The translations under genes were made by a program, and so were the position numbers. Below the pieces are notes generated by a model. It saw only the letters and a program-made list of their open reading frames with translations. It made no database searches and had not been told where the DNA came from. Below, piece after piece: positions 1 through 5,634 of a stretch of DNA of 5,816 bases. Position 1 is the first letter of the stretch; every line of letters starts with the position of its first letter. The DNA comes from Bacteroidales bacterium UBA1458 (GTDB lineage: Bacteria; Bacteroidota; Bacteroidia; Bacteroidales; VadinHA17): contig DCSU01000092.1 in assembly GCA_002325785.1 (NCBI GenBank), positions 7,125 through 12,940 of the forward strand. Direction: 5' to 3'.

Positions 1-470
1 GTTCGCTGTGTTCCATCCGGATAATTGGCCACTACCTGGTTGGAAAGAGATTTGTACTGACCTTTATGTCTCTGGTCCTTGTCACTGTATTTTAGAAGAA
101 TGCCGTGCATTTGATGGATATAGCGTTCTTCCAGGTCAATATCAGGATAACTTTCCAAAATAATCTCCAAAGCTTCGTAATAGCCAACTATCTCTTGTTG
201 ATCACGGCTTTGCATCTTCGTTACTTTTACTGACTTTAGAAGTTTTTCCACTTCTTCATCGGTAAGAGTTGCACCTTCAATACGGGTTGATGAGCCTATG
301 CTTTCTATTGTGGCAATCTTCCTGAGCTCTTTCAGGTATTTGCTTTGCTGGCCTTCGATTGCTTTCCAACTGCCATTGAAGGTGTCTATAATGCTAAGTC
401 GCTGACTTATTTGCTGATAAACCGTACTATTAAAGTCCAGTTTTATCTTCATGTGATCAGACATATCCAT
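1..470 (-). CDS. Fic family protein, N-terminal part (cut by window edge)
   Basis: This is the first ~156 residues of a Fic-domain protein; the rest, including the catalytic HPFxxGNGR loop, lies beyond the left edge. Fic proteins usually transfer AMP from ATP to a hydroxyl side chain of a target protein, often as self-regulated toxins or housekeeping modifiers. Reading leftward from the ATG at 470, residues 60-70 are SSTRIEGATLT, which contains the (S/T)xxxE(G/N) inhibitory-helix motif of Fic proteins whose self-inhibition is in the N-terminal region; E65 would be the obstructing glutamate. Residues near 135-155 (RHKGQYKSLSNQVVANYPDG) match the conserved segment that normally precedes the Fic core. 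In-frame ATGs also lie at 464 and 452. The 470 start is the most upstream one after the in-frame stop at 519-521. The gene diverges from the bacteriocin operon, so a functional link is not implied. Family assignment is firm; the target is unknown. Confidence 0.88.
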   Translation of the reverse strand, partial: MDMSDHMKIKLDFNSTVYQQISQRLSIIDTFNGSWKAIEGQQSKYLKELRKIATIESIGSSTRIEGATLTDEEVEKLLKSVKVTKMQSRDQQEIVGYYEALEIILESYPDIDLEERYIHQMHGILLKYSDKDQRHKGQYKSLSNQVVANYPDGTQR

Positions 471-539
471 TTTGTATCCATATTTATCCAAAGGTAATAA
501 AAATAACAGAAATATCCATTACGTATCCAATTATATCCA
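464..539. repeat. Two triplets of helically phased TGGATA hexamers
   Basis: On the plus strand the hexamer TATCCA (TGGATA on the fic coding strand) starts at 464, 475, 485, 513, 524 and 534. Each triplet has the same internal spacing of 11 then 10 bp, about one helical turn, and the second triplet is displaced 49 bp from the first. The flanks are partly conserved too: both triplets begin ATATCCATT and contain GTATCCA. The same-face arrangement suggests cooperative binding of a protein. The array flanks and overlaps the likely fic -7 box and covers the fic start codon, so an operator for fic, perhaps autoregulatory, is the simplest inference. The binding protein is not known. Confidence 0.6.
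489..496 (-). promoter_or_regulatory. Likely -7 box of the fic promoter
   Basis: Read on the minus strand, this octamer is TACCTTTG, an exact match to the Bacteroidota -7 consensus TAnnTTTG, 18 bases before the fic ATG at 470. No clean TTG lies at the usual 19-21 bp upstream distance; the best is ATGG from a TGGATA repeat at 516-519. The box overlaps the repeat at 485-490, so a repeat-binding protein would compete with RNA polymerase. The predicted leader would be very short. Confidence 0.45.
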
Positions 540-885
540 ATTTCTCCAGTAAAAGTGTTACCAATCTGAAAGGCTAGTCAGGTTTATTTGCCCGGATGCC
601 GGTTTAATGTCTGATTAATGGTGTTTTGAAGATTATTCCCCTGGCCCAATGAGTGCTTTTGAGATGCACATTTTTAAAGAAGGCATTAAATAAATTTCGT
701 AAAACACTTGACATTATTAAAAAACCGTCATAAATTTGAGATGCTGCATTTCTAAAACTATTTACATGAGGTTTTGTAATTTTTATTGGCATACCGCTGG
801 TGCATTCTGGTGTAGCCATACAAAACGTTTCCCGTCAGATGAACAAGTAACCGGGAGTGGTATGTAACCTAATTTTTGTTCCGCC
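540..885. other. Divergent intergenic region, mostly non-coding
   Basis: This AT-rich stretch separates the leftward fic gene from the rightward export operon. Apart from the promoter at 708-738 I see no RNA gene, terminator or recognisable protein remnant. The only longer open frame is a 71-codon minus-strand frame (604-819). It has no family resemblance that I recognise, no TAnnTTTG box just upstream of its start, and it overlaps the rightward promoter. About 140 bases lie between the predicted transcription start and the first gene, long enough to hold an untranslated regulatory leader, but I could not identify a known riboswitch or a strong stem-loop in it. Confidence 0.5.
708..738 (+). 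promoter_or_regulatory. Bacteroidota-type promoter of the export/bacteriocin operon
   Basis: TTG at 708-710 is followed, after exactly 20 bases, by TAAATTTG at 731-738. This fits the -33 (TTTG/TTG) and -7 (TAnnTTTG) elements used by the Bacteroidota primary sigma factor, with spacing in the 19-21 range. Transcription would begin near 745 and give a leader of about 140 bases before the fusion-protein ATG at 886. I found no comparably good promoter inside the operon, which fits one transcript for the whole cluster. Confidence 0.6.
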
Positions 886-2046
886 ATGAAATTCATCCCA
901 AAGGAGCTTGTTGATAAAGTATTGGAAAGTTACCTCTCAGTTGTGACAACGAGGAGTAGGTCTGTCTACTGGCTGATTATAATTATTTTACTTGTTCTAT
1001 TGGGTTCTCTTCCGTTTATATTCGTTGACGTAGCTGTACGGGCTGGGGGATATTTTCAATCCGATATTGAACGTCAGGCGATCTACTCCCCTTGTAATGG
1101 TCAGGTATTTTTTAATTCAATTCGCACAGGGAAACGAGTTGCAAAGGGAGATACTCTTATGATAATTGGTTCAGAAACTTTAAAAGCAGAATTGGCTGCT
1201 ATTTGCCAGAAGATCAGCGAGAACGATAATGCAATGGAGGACCTTGGGACGTTATTATCCGCAAAATTAGTTAAAAGCTCGATTAGCGCGAAGCCTTTGG
1301 TCACAAAACGATACAATGCTGAATTCTCCAATTTAGTAAGGCTATTTGAACTTCATGCACAGTCTTATTACAGGATCAGAGCAGACTATCAAAGAAAAAA
1401 AAATCTGCATGACCAGGATATCATCTCAGATGCCGAGTACGAGGTCTCTTATTTCAACTTTAAATCAGAGGAAGGAAACCTCAATCAGATTTTTACTGAG
1501 AGTATGGCAAACTGGGAAATGGATATTGACCGAAGGAGGAGTGACTCAATAATACTTCAGGCTGAGTTGCAAAAATGTTTGGAAGATATCAGAAACAGGG
1601 TTGTTGTGGCTCCAATAGATGGGGAAATAGTTCAAAGTAATGATATTCAGAATGGCACATTTGTCTACGGGAATCAGCCGGTTGCAGAAATATCCCCCGA
1701 AGGAAATTTGGTTGCAGTATGTTATGTTTCACCTAAAGATATTGGCCTGATAAGGCAGAATTTACAGGTACTAATCCAAGTAGATGCTTTGAGGTATACA
1801 GAATGGGGTCTCCTTAAGGCTAAAATAACTGATATTTCGGATGATCTGATTATTGATAAGGAACAATCGGCCTATTTCAGAATTAAGTGTACTCCGGAGA
1901 AAACATTCTTAAGTCTAAAAAATGGGGTAAAGGCAGATCTTACTAAGGGAATGAGTTTCAATGCGAGAATAGTAGTATCCAGGAGGACTTTGCTTAATCT
2001 ATTATTTGACAAGACAGAAGACTGGATCAATCCTTATTCGAACTGA
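886..2046 (+). CDS. HlyD family membrane fusion (periplasmic adaptor) protein
   Basis: This 386-residue protein is the adaptor subunit of a type I-like peptide exporter; it links the inner-membrane ABC transporter to an outer-membrane channel. The N terminus is a short cytoplasmic segment followed by one transmembrane helix at about residues 28-47, so most of the protein is periplasmic. Residues ~62-93 (motifs SPCNGQV and GKRVAKGD) form the first half of a biotinyl-lipoyl-like domain. Residues ~95-235 are polar and charged and read as the alpha-helical/coiled-coil hairpin. Residues ~237-270 (RVVVAPIDGEIV) complete the lipoyl domain, and a beta-barrel-like region follows to the end. Length and order are typical for HlyD homologues of bacteriocin exporters. 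The ATG at 886 is the first after an in-frame stop at 865-867; there is no Shine-Dalgarno sequence, as usual in this phylum. The transporter gene begins 9 bases downstream. No TolC-type gene is in the window, so the outer-membrane partner must lie elsewhere. Confidence 0.9.
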   Translation: MKFIPKELVDKVLESYLSVVTTRSRSVYWLIIIILLVLLGSLPFIFVDVAVRAGGYFQSDIERQAIYSPCNGQVFFNSIRTGKRVAKGDTLMIIGSETLKAELAAICQKISENDNAMEDLGTLLSAKLVKSSISAKPLVTKRYNAEFSNLVRLFELHAQSYYRIRADYQRKKNLHDQDIISDAEYEVSYFNFKSEEGNLNQIFTESMANWEMDIDRRRSDSIILQAELQKCLEDIRNRVVVAPIDGEIVQSNDIQNGTFVYGNQPVAEISPEGNLVAVCYVSPKDIGLIRQNLQVLIQVDALRYTEWGLLKAKITDISDDLIIDKEQSAYFRIKCTPEKTFLSLKNGVKADLTKGMSFNARIVVSRRTLLNLLFDKTEDWINPYSN

Positions 2047-2055
2047 AAGATAGTC

Positions 2056-4242
2056 ATGGGCATTAAGGTAAAGCAAAGGGACATTACTGATTGCGGAGCG
2101 GCATGCCTTGCATCTGTTGCCTCTTTTTACAAAGTGAACATGCCGATTTCAAAAATCAGGCAATATGCTGGTACTGATCGAAAGGGAACAAATATCCTTG
2201 GTTTAATTGAAGCTGCAGAGAAGATGGGTTTTAGTGCAAAGGGTGTGAGAGGGGAGTGGGAAAGTCTTTATAAGATCCCTGTTCCAACCATTGCACACAT
2301 TATTGTTAAAAATATTCTAACGCACTATGTGGTAGTTCTCAAGGTTTCAAAAACTGTTATTAAAATCATGGATCCTGCCGATGGTGCAATTCATAAAATC
2401 AAGCACGAGAACTTTAAATGTCAATGGACAGGCGTTCTGGTTCTGATTGCGCCAGGTGAAAGATTCAGGATCAGAAATGAGAAGGCCAATCTTACAACCC
2501 GCTTAATCCAACTGGTAAAACCTAGCAGAGGCATTCTGATGCAGTCACTTGTAGGAGCTCTCATTTACTCGATACTGGGATTGTCTATTTCATTATACGT
2601 TGGAAAGATCGTAGACAATGTTATTCCGGGTGGCAACGCAAATCTTCTTAATTTATTAGGTGTGGCCATGATTGTTATAATTGTGTTCAGACTTCTGCTG
2701 TTGATATTTCAGTCTGTTTTTGTTCTCAAGACCGGTCAGAGAATTGATGCAACCTTGATTCTGGGTTATTATCAACAGCTTCTAAAGTTGCCCAAGTCTT
2801 TCTTTGACAATATGCGGACCGGTGAAATAATCTCCAGAATTGGAGATGCAGTTAAGATCAGGATTTTTGTGAATGATGTTTCGATCAGCCTTGTGTTAAA
2901 TATTTTTATTCTGCTGGTTTCTTTTTTGATAATGTTCGCGTTCTACTGGAAGTTGGCGTTATTAATAGCATGTGTTATTCCTTTTTATTATATCATTTAC
3001 TTCATTTCGAACAGGCTGAATAAGCGGACACAGAGGATTGTCATGGAGCGTTCCGCTGATCTGGAAGCTCAGCTGGTTGAGTCCTTGAACGCTGCCGGTA
3101 CAATCAAGAGATACTCTCTGGAAAACATGGCAAACCTAAAAACAGAGACCAGGTTTGTTGGCCTTCTTGAGAGCGTCTACAAATCAGGTATGAATTCCAT
3201 TTTCTCATCAGCTTCATCTGGTTTTATCACACAGATAGTAACAATAGCAGTAATGTGGATGGGTGCCGGTTTCGTTTTGAGTACTCACATAACAGCCGGA
3301 GAGTTAATGTCATTTTATGCAATTATCGGATATTTTACTGGTCCCGTTAACGGAATAATCAACTACAATAAGACTTTGCAGGATGCAAGGATAGCTGCTG
3401 ACAGGCTTTTTGAAATATTTGACCTCGAACCTGAAGATGATAATGGTAAAATCGAACTTACTCCTGAACAGGTAAATGATATAAATTTTGAAAAGGTCTC
3501 TTTCAGGTATGGTACAAGGGTTACCGTATTTGAGTCACTGGACTTGCACATTAAAAAGGGATCATTTACTGCAATAGTGGGGGAGAGCGGGTCAGGAAAG
3601 ACCACAATAGCATCTCTGCTGCATCGGTTATACCCGCTGACCAGTGGCTGTATCAGAATTGGCAGTAATAATATTTCACATTTTACAAATAAATCCCTCC
3701 GTAATTTAATAGCCTGTGTTCCGCAGGAGATTGATTTATTTTCCGGATCCATAGCTGAGAATATTGCGCCGGCAGAGCTAAAACCTGATATGGGAAAGAT
3801 GCTTCATTTATGCAACAGTCTGGGTATGTCTGAGTTTATTGAGAGTCTTCCGGGAGGGTTTAATGCAATGATAGGTGAGCATGGAGCTACACTTTCGGGA
3901 GGGCAAAGGCAACGAATAGCTATCGCGCGGGCAATGTATAATGATCCTGAGATATTGGTACTCGATGAAGCGACATCATCACTGGATCCAATTTCTGAAG
4001 AACAAATCCAGAATTCTTTGATGCACTTCAGAAAGGCCGGCAAAACTTTAATTGTCATTGCGCACAGGCTTTCTACCATATCCAGAGCAGACAGGATCTA
4101 TGTCCTGCACAAGGGACGGGTTTCAGAATACGGGACCTTTCACGAGTTGGTCAAAGCCAATGGGATTTTTATGGAGATGCTTCAGCATCAAAATCTGGTT
4201 ATTAACTATCAGGATGAGAAACAAAATACGCTGGTGTCATGA
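2056..4242 (+). CDS. Peptidase domain-containing ABC transporter (C39 protease, bacteriocin exporter)
   Basis: This 728-residue inner-membrane protein cuts double-glycine leaders and pumps the released peptides out using ATP. Residues 1-~135 are a C39 cysteine protease with all catalytic positions present: Q7 (oxyanion), C13 in DCGAAC, H90 in THYVVV and D106 in MDPADG. This makes it a competent processing protease rather than a degenerate C39-like domain. Residues ~160-436 are the exporter membrane domain, with helices at about 160-182, 197-224, 279-300, 303-323, 394-412 and 418-436. The nucleotide-binding domain has Walker A GESGSGKTT (509-517), Q-loop Q557, signature LSGGQ (613-617), Walker B ILVLDE (633-638), D-loop SLD (642-644) and switch H670. 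The length is normal for the PCAT family (LagD/ComA type, and NHLM/SunT-like relatives). It lies 9 bases after the fusion protein and overlaps the next gene by ATGA. The likely substrates are the two GG peptides just downstream. Confidence 0.95.
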   Translation: MGIKVKQRDITDCGAACLASVASFYKVNMPISKIRQYAGTDRKGTNILGLIEAAEKMGFSAKGVRGEWESLYKIPVPTIAHIIVKNILTHYVVVLKVSKTVIKIMDPADGAIHKIKHENFKCQWTGVLVLIAPGERFRIRNEKANLTTRLIQLVKPSRGILMQSLVGALIYSILGLSISLYVGKIVDNVIPGGNANLLNLLGVAMIVIIVFRLLLLIFQSVFVLKTGQRIDATLILGYYQQLLKLPKSFFDNMRTGEIISRIGDAVKIRIFVNDVSISLVLNIFILLVSFLIMFAFYWKLALLIACVIPFYYIIYFISNRLNKRTQRIVMERSADLEAQLVESLNAAGTIKRYSLENMANLKTETRFVGLLESVYKSGMNSIFSSASSGFITQIVTIAVMWMGAGFVLSTHITAGELMSFYAIIGYFTGPVNGIINYNKTLQDARIAADRLFEIFDLEPEDDNGKIELTPEQVNDINFEKVSFRYGTRVTVFESLDLHIKKGSFTAIVGESGSGKTTIASLLHRLYPLTSGCIRIGSNNISHFTNKSLRNLIACVPQEIDLFSGSIAENIAPAELKPDMGKMLHLCNSLGMSEFIESLPGGFNAMIGEHGATLSGGQRQRIAIARAMYNDPEILVLDEATSSLDPISEEQIQNSLMHFRKAGKTLIVIAHRLSTISRADRIYVLHKGRVSEYGTFHELVKANGIFMEMLQHQNLVINYQDEKQNTLVS

Positions 4243-4574
4243 AAGTATTTGAATATTTGGATCGTATCAGCCGGATGCATAGAATGTTAACCAGGCAACA
4301 CACTGGCACTCCTTCGGAATTCGCCGGGCAATTAGGTGTTAGCAGGACTACGCTTTATGAGATGATTGAAGAATTGAAATCGCGTGGTGCCCCGATTTCC
4401 TATTCAAAATCATTATGTACATTCTTTTACACCGAGCCATTTGAGATTAATGTCAGCTGCTCTCTGCGACCACTAAATCATTTTGAGGAAAAGCAATTGA
4501 CTGGCGGCAACTTTTTCGGCAGAGTCCTTTTTTCCCGAACGCTGTTGCATTTATTTGGTATCGTTAAATACTAG
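4239..4574 (+). CDS. Small HTH (winged-helix) protein with leader-like double-glycine tail
   Basis: This 111-residue protein overlaps the transporter stop codon by ATGA, implying translational coupling. Residues ~5-50 contain a DeoR/HTH_11-like helix-turn-helix (EFAGQLGVSRTTLYEMIEEL, with recognition helix around 35-46), followed by a short beta-rich wing (PISYSKSLCTFFY, 52-64). Short proteins of this kind occur in Bacteroidota beside double-glycine peptide clusters, and a role as local DNA-binding regulator is inferred. The tail is odd: residues 76-90 (LRPLNHFEEKQLTGG) mimic a bacteriocin leader, with Leu at -15, -12 and -4, Glu at -8 and GG at -2/-1. After it comes a 21-residue basic, hydrophobic C-terminal segment. 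It may therefore be recognised by the neighbouring C39 protease. The start is fixed by the overlap and by the well-formed HTH. DNA target and cleavage are both unproven. Confidence 0.82.
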   Translation: MKVFEYLDRISRMHRMLTRQHTGTPSEFAGQLGVSRTTLYEMIEELKSRGAPISYSKSLCTFFYTEPFEINVSCSLRPLNHFEEKQLTGGNFFGRVLFSRTLLHLFGIVKY

Positions 4575-4631
4575 TATTAACGGTGGATTTCGAAAAACCA
4601 AAAGAGTAGAATTAATTAAACCTTAAAAAAA

Positions 4632-4787
4632 ATGAAAGATCTGACTACAAATGAGCTAATTTTGGTAAACGGTGGTAACGTGCCTACTGCTTACTATATG
4701 GATTCTGATACCATAAAAGCCAACTGGAAAAATGTTAAGAACTATTTTTCTTTCGTGGCAGGTGTTATCGTTGGGTTTTTTGACTAA
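4632..4787 (+). CDS. Double-glycine bacteriocin precursor, peptide 1 (putative two-peptide bacteriocin)
   Basis: This 51-residue precursor has the leader MKDLTTNELILVNGG. It follows the C39-recognition pattern: Leu at -12, Glu at -8, Leu at -7, Val at -4 and Gly-Gly at -2/-1. Cleavage after residue 15 would release a 36-residue core beginning NVPTAYYMDSD. The core has an amphipathic middle with W32 and several lysines, then a strongly hydrophobic end (YFSFVAGVIVGFF) containing G44-VIV-G48, a GxxxG helix-packing motif. There is no cysteine, so neither disulfides nor lanthionines are expected. The ATG follows an A-rich stretch typical of Bacteroidota initiation sites. The next gene starts 12 bases after its stop. 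It shares PTAY after the leader with peptide 2, which suggests an ancient duplication and a functional pair. Bacteriocin activity is inferred from architecture and context; a peptide pheromone is the main alternative. Confidence 0.85.
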   Translation: MKDLTTNELILVNGGNVPTAYYMDSDTIKANWKNVKNYFSFVAGVIVGFFD

Positions 4788-4791
4788 AGGA
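4787..4791 (+). promoter_or_regulatory. Shine-Dalgarno-like site of peptide 2
   Basis: AAGGA overlaps the last base of the peptide 1 stop codon and sits 8 bases before the ATG at 4800. Real purine-rich sites are uncommon in this phylum and the other genes here lack one. It supports the 4800 start over the out-of-frame ATG at 4795, which meets TGA after one codon. Confidence 0.4.
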
Positions 4792-4799
4792 TTAATGCT

Positions 4800-4946
4800 A
4801 TGAACGAACTGTCTCTAAAAGAGTTAGTGGAAATTAGCGGAGGAGGAGACACCCCGACTGCTTATGAAGCAGGTCATAAAGTAGGGGACTTTCTCCGGGT
4901 AGTGGTTCAGGATGCAATTTTGCTTGCATTTGTCTTCCTAAAATAG
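4800..4946 (+). CDS. Double-glycine bacteriocin precursor, peptide 2 (putative two-peptide bacteriocin)
   Basis: This 48-residue precursor has the leader MNELSLKELVEISGG, with Leu at -12, Glu at -8, Leu at -7, Ile at -4 and Gly-Gly at -2/-1: a near-ideal C39 substrate. A third glycine follows, so the core begins either GDTPTAY or DTPTAY and has 33 or 32 residues. After the PTAY motif shared with peptide 1 comes EAGHKVGDF, in which G25-HKV-G29 is a GxxxG helix-packing motif. A hydrophobic helix-like end (VVVQDAILLAFVFLK) follows. No cysteine is present. AYE-xGxxxG is common in class IIb-like bacteriocin peptides. The gene sits 12 bases after peptide 1, as expected for partners made in equal amounts. 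Placement next to a C39 exporter makes the export assignment strong; target range and pore-forming activity are inferred. Confidence 0.87.
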   Translation: MNELSLKELVEISGGGDTPTAYEAGHKVGDFLRVVVQDAILLAFVFLK

Positions 4947-4950
4947 GGTT

Positions 4951-4985
4951 TATGGACACTCTCTAATTGATAGGGAGTGTCCGTA
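4951..4985 (+). promoter_or_regulatory. Stem-loop between the bacteriocin pair and the CPBP gene
   Basis: TATGGACACTCTC (4951-4963) pairs with GGGAGTGTCCGTA (4973-4985) across the 9-base loop TAATTGATA, giving a 13-bp stem with two T-G wobbles. It begins 4 bases after the peptide 2 stop and ends 7 bases before the CPBP ATG. No T-run follows, so it is not a classic intrinsic terminator. It could be a partial terminator, an mRNA 3'-end stabiliser for the peptide transcript, or a structure that limits initiation of the next gene. Confidence 0.6.
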
Positions 4986-4992
4986 TCATATT

Positions 4993-5634
4993 ATGAACGA
5001 CTTTTTAAAGTTTGTTAAGTGCCCTAATTATACTGGTAGTTTCATCAAGTTATCAGCAGGAGATTTTTTCATCCTATTCGTAGTATATTTCATATCTGTT
5101 ATTCCTTTTGGAGCTATTGCTAGTTTTGTCGCTAGTCGTTTAGGACTCACGTCTAAAGTGCAACAACTGACCTTGCCTCGTGAAATCTTCTATGGGGTAT
5201 TTTTAGCTCCTATTATCGAAGAAGTATTCTTCAGGTTGATTTATGTTTTCAATAAACGAAATTTGATAATACTTCTATCTACCTCTGTGTTTTTTGGAAC
5301 CTATTTCACAGTTAATGAAAACCTTCTGAAATCAATTGTTTTTTCTGTGGTTTTCATATTAACTATTGTCCTGATAATCAATTTTAATCGAAGCAGAGCC
5401 AATTTCTATAAACATTTTGCACTCTTTTTCTATTTCATTGCAGGACTTTTTGCAATAATTCATTTAGGAAACTTCATCGGATTGTCTTTTAATAATGTAA
5501 TAATTGGATTACTGATGGTTATCCCACAGTTTCTTGCCGGCATAATACTTGGATATATTAGAGTTAGATTTGGGTTTATTTATGCTATAATTTTTCACGC
5601 GATTGTAAATCTAACACTCCTGTTTCAGTTATAG
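4993..5634 (+). CDS. CPBP family intramembrane metalloprotease, likely bacteriocin immunity protein
   Basis: This 213-residue polytopic membrane protein belongs to the CPBP (CAAX protease/Abi) family. The three conserved motifs are present. Motif 1 is IIEEVFFRL, with the Glu pair at 76-77 and R81. Motif 2 is the FAIIH segment with H157. Motif 3 is HAIVN with H202 and N206. These are the residues that bind the metal and activate water, so it appears catalytically competent. Hydrophobic segments lie around 24-50, 66-86, 90-106, 111-131, 141-160, 165-187 and 193-212. Members encoded beside bacteriocin genes in Gram-positives (PlnI, SkkI types) give self-immunity, and others act in peptide processing. 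Its position straight after the two peptides favours immunity, which is inference. The ATG lies 7 bases after a strong stem-loop and has no Shine-Dalgarno sequence. The protein is 213 residues, typical for the family. Confidence 0.88.
   Translation: MNDFLKFVKCPNYTGSFIKLSAGDFFILFVVYFISVIPFGAIASFVASRLGLTSKVQQLTLPREIFYGVFLAPIIEEVFFRLIYVFNKRNLIILLSTSVFFGTYFTVNENLLKSIVFSVVFILTIVLIINFNRSRANFYKHFALFFYFIAGLFAIIHLGNFIGLSFNNVIIGLLMVIPQFLAGIILGYIRVRFGFIYAIIFHAIVNLTLLFQL

Noticed and set aside
464..539. CRISPR-like array
   Set aside because: The repeat unit is only six bases with 4-5 base gaps, far too short; a protein-binding array fits better.
604..819. 71-codon minus-strand open frame in the divergent region
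   Set aside because: No recognisable family or motif, no promoter-like octamer just upstream of its start, and it overlaps a well-formed rightward promoter. It could be a small gene, but I cannot support it.
1101..1552. Alternative frames within the fusion protein gene (1101-1331 minus, 1346-1552 plus)
   Set aside because: Shadows of the HlyD reading frame, which has coherent domain structure throughout.
3363..4079. Minus-strand open frames inside the transporter's ATPase domain (3363-3752 and 3804-4079)
   Set aside because: They are antisense to the conserved Walker A, LSGGQ and Walker B region; the plus-strand reading is unambiguous.
4052..4252. 66-codon plus-strand frame overlapping the transporter's end
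   Set aside because: It lies in another frame within the transporter C terminus, which is well conserved, and resembles nothing.
4632..4946. Lanthipeptide or other modified-peptide precursors
   Set aside because: Neither peptide has cysteine and no LanM, LanB/C, radical SAM or YcaO gene is in the window, so unmodified peptides are more likely.
4951..4985. Classic rho-independent terminator
   Set aside because: The stem is strong, but the bases after it (TCATATTATG) are not a T-run and lead directly into the next start codon.
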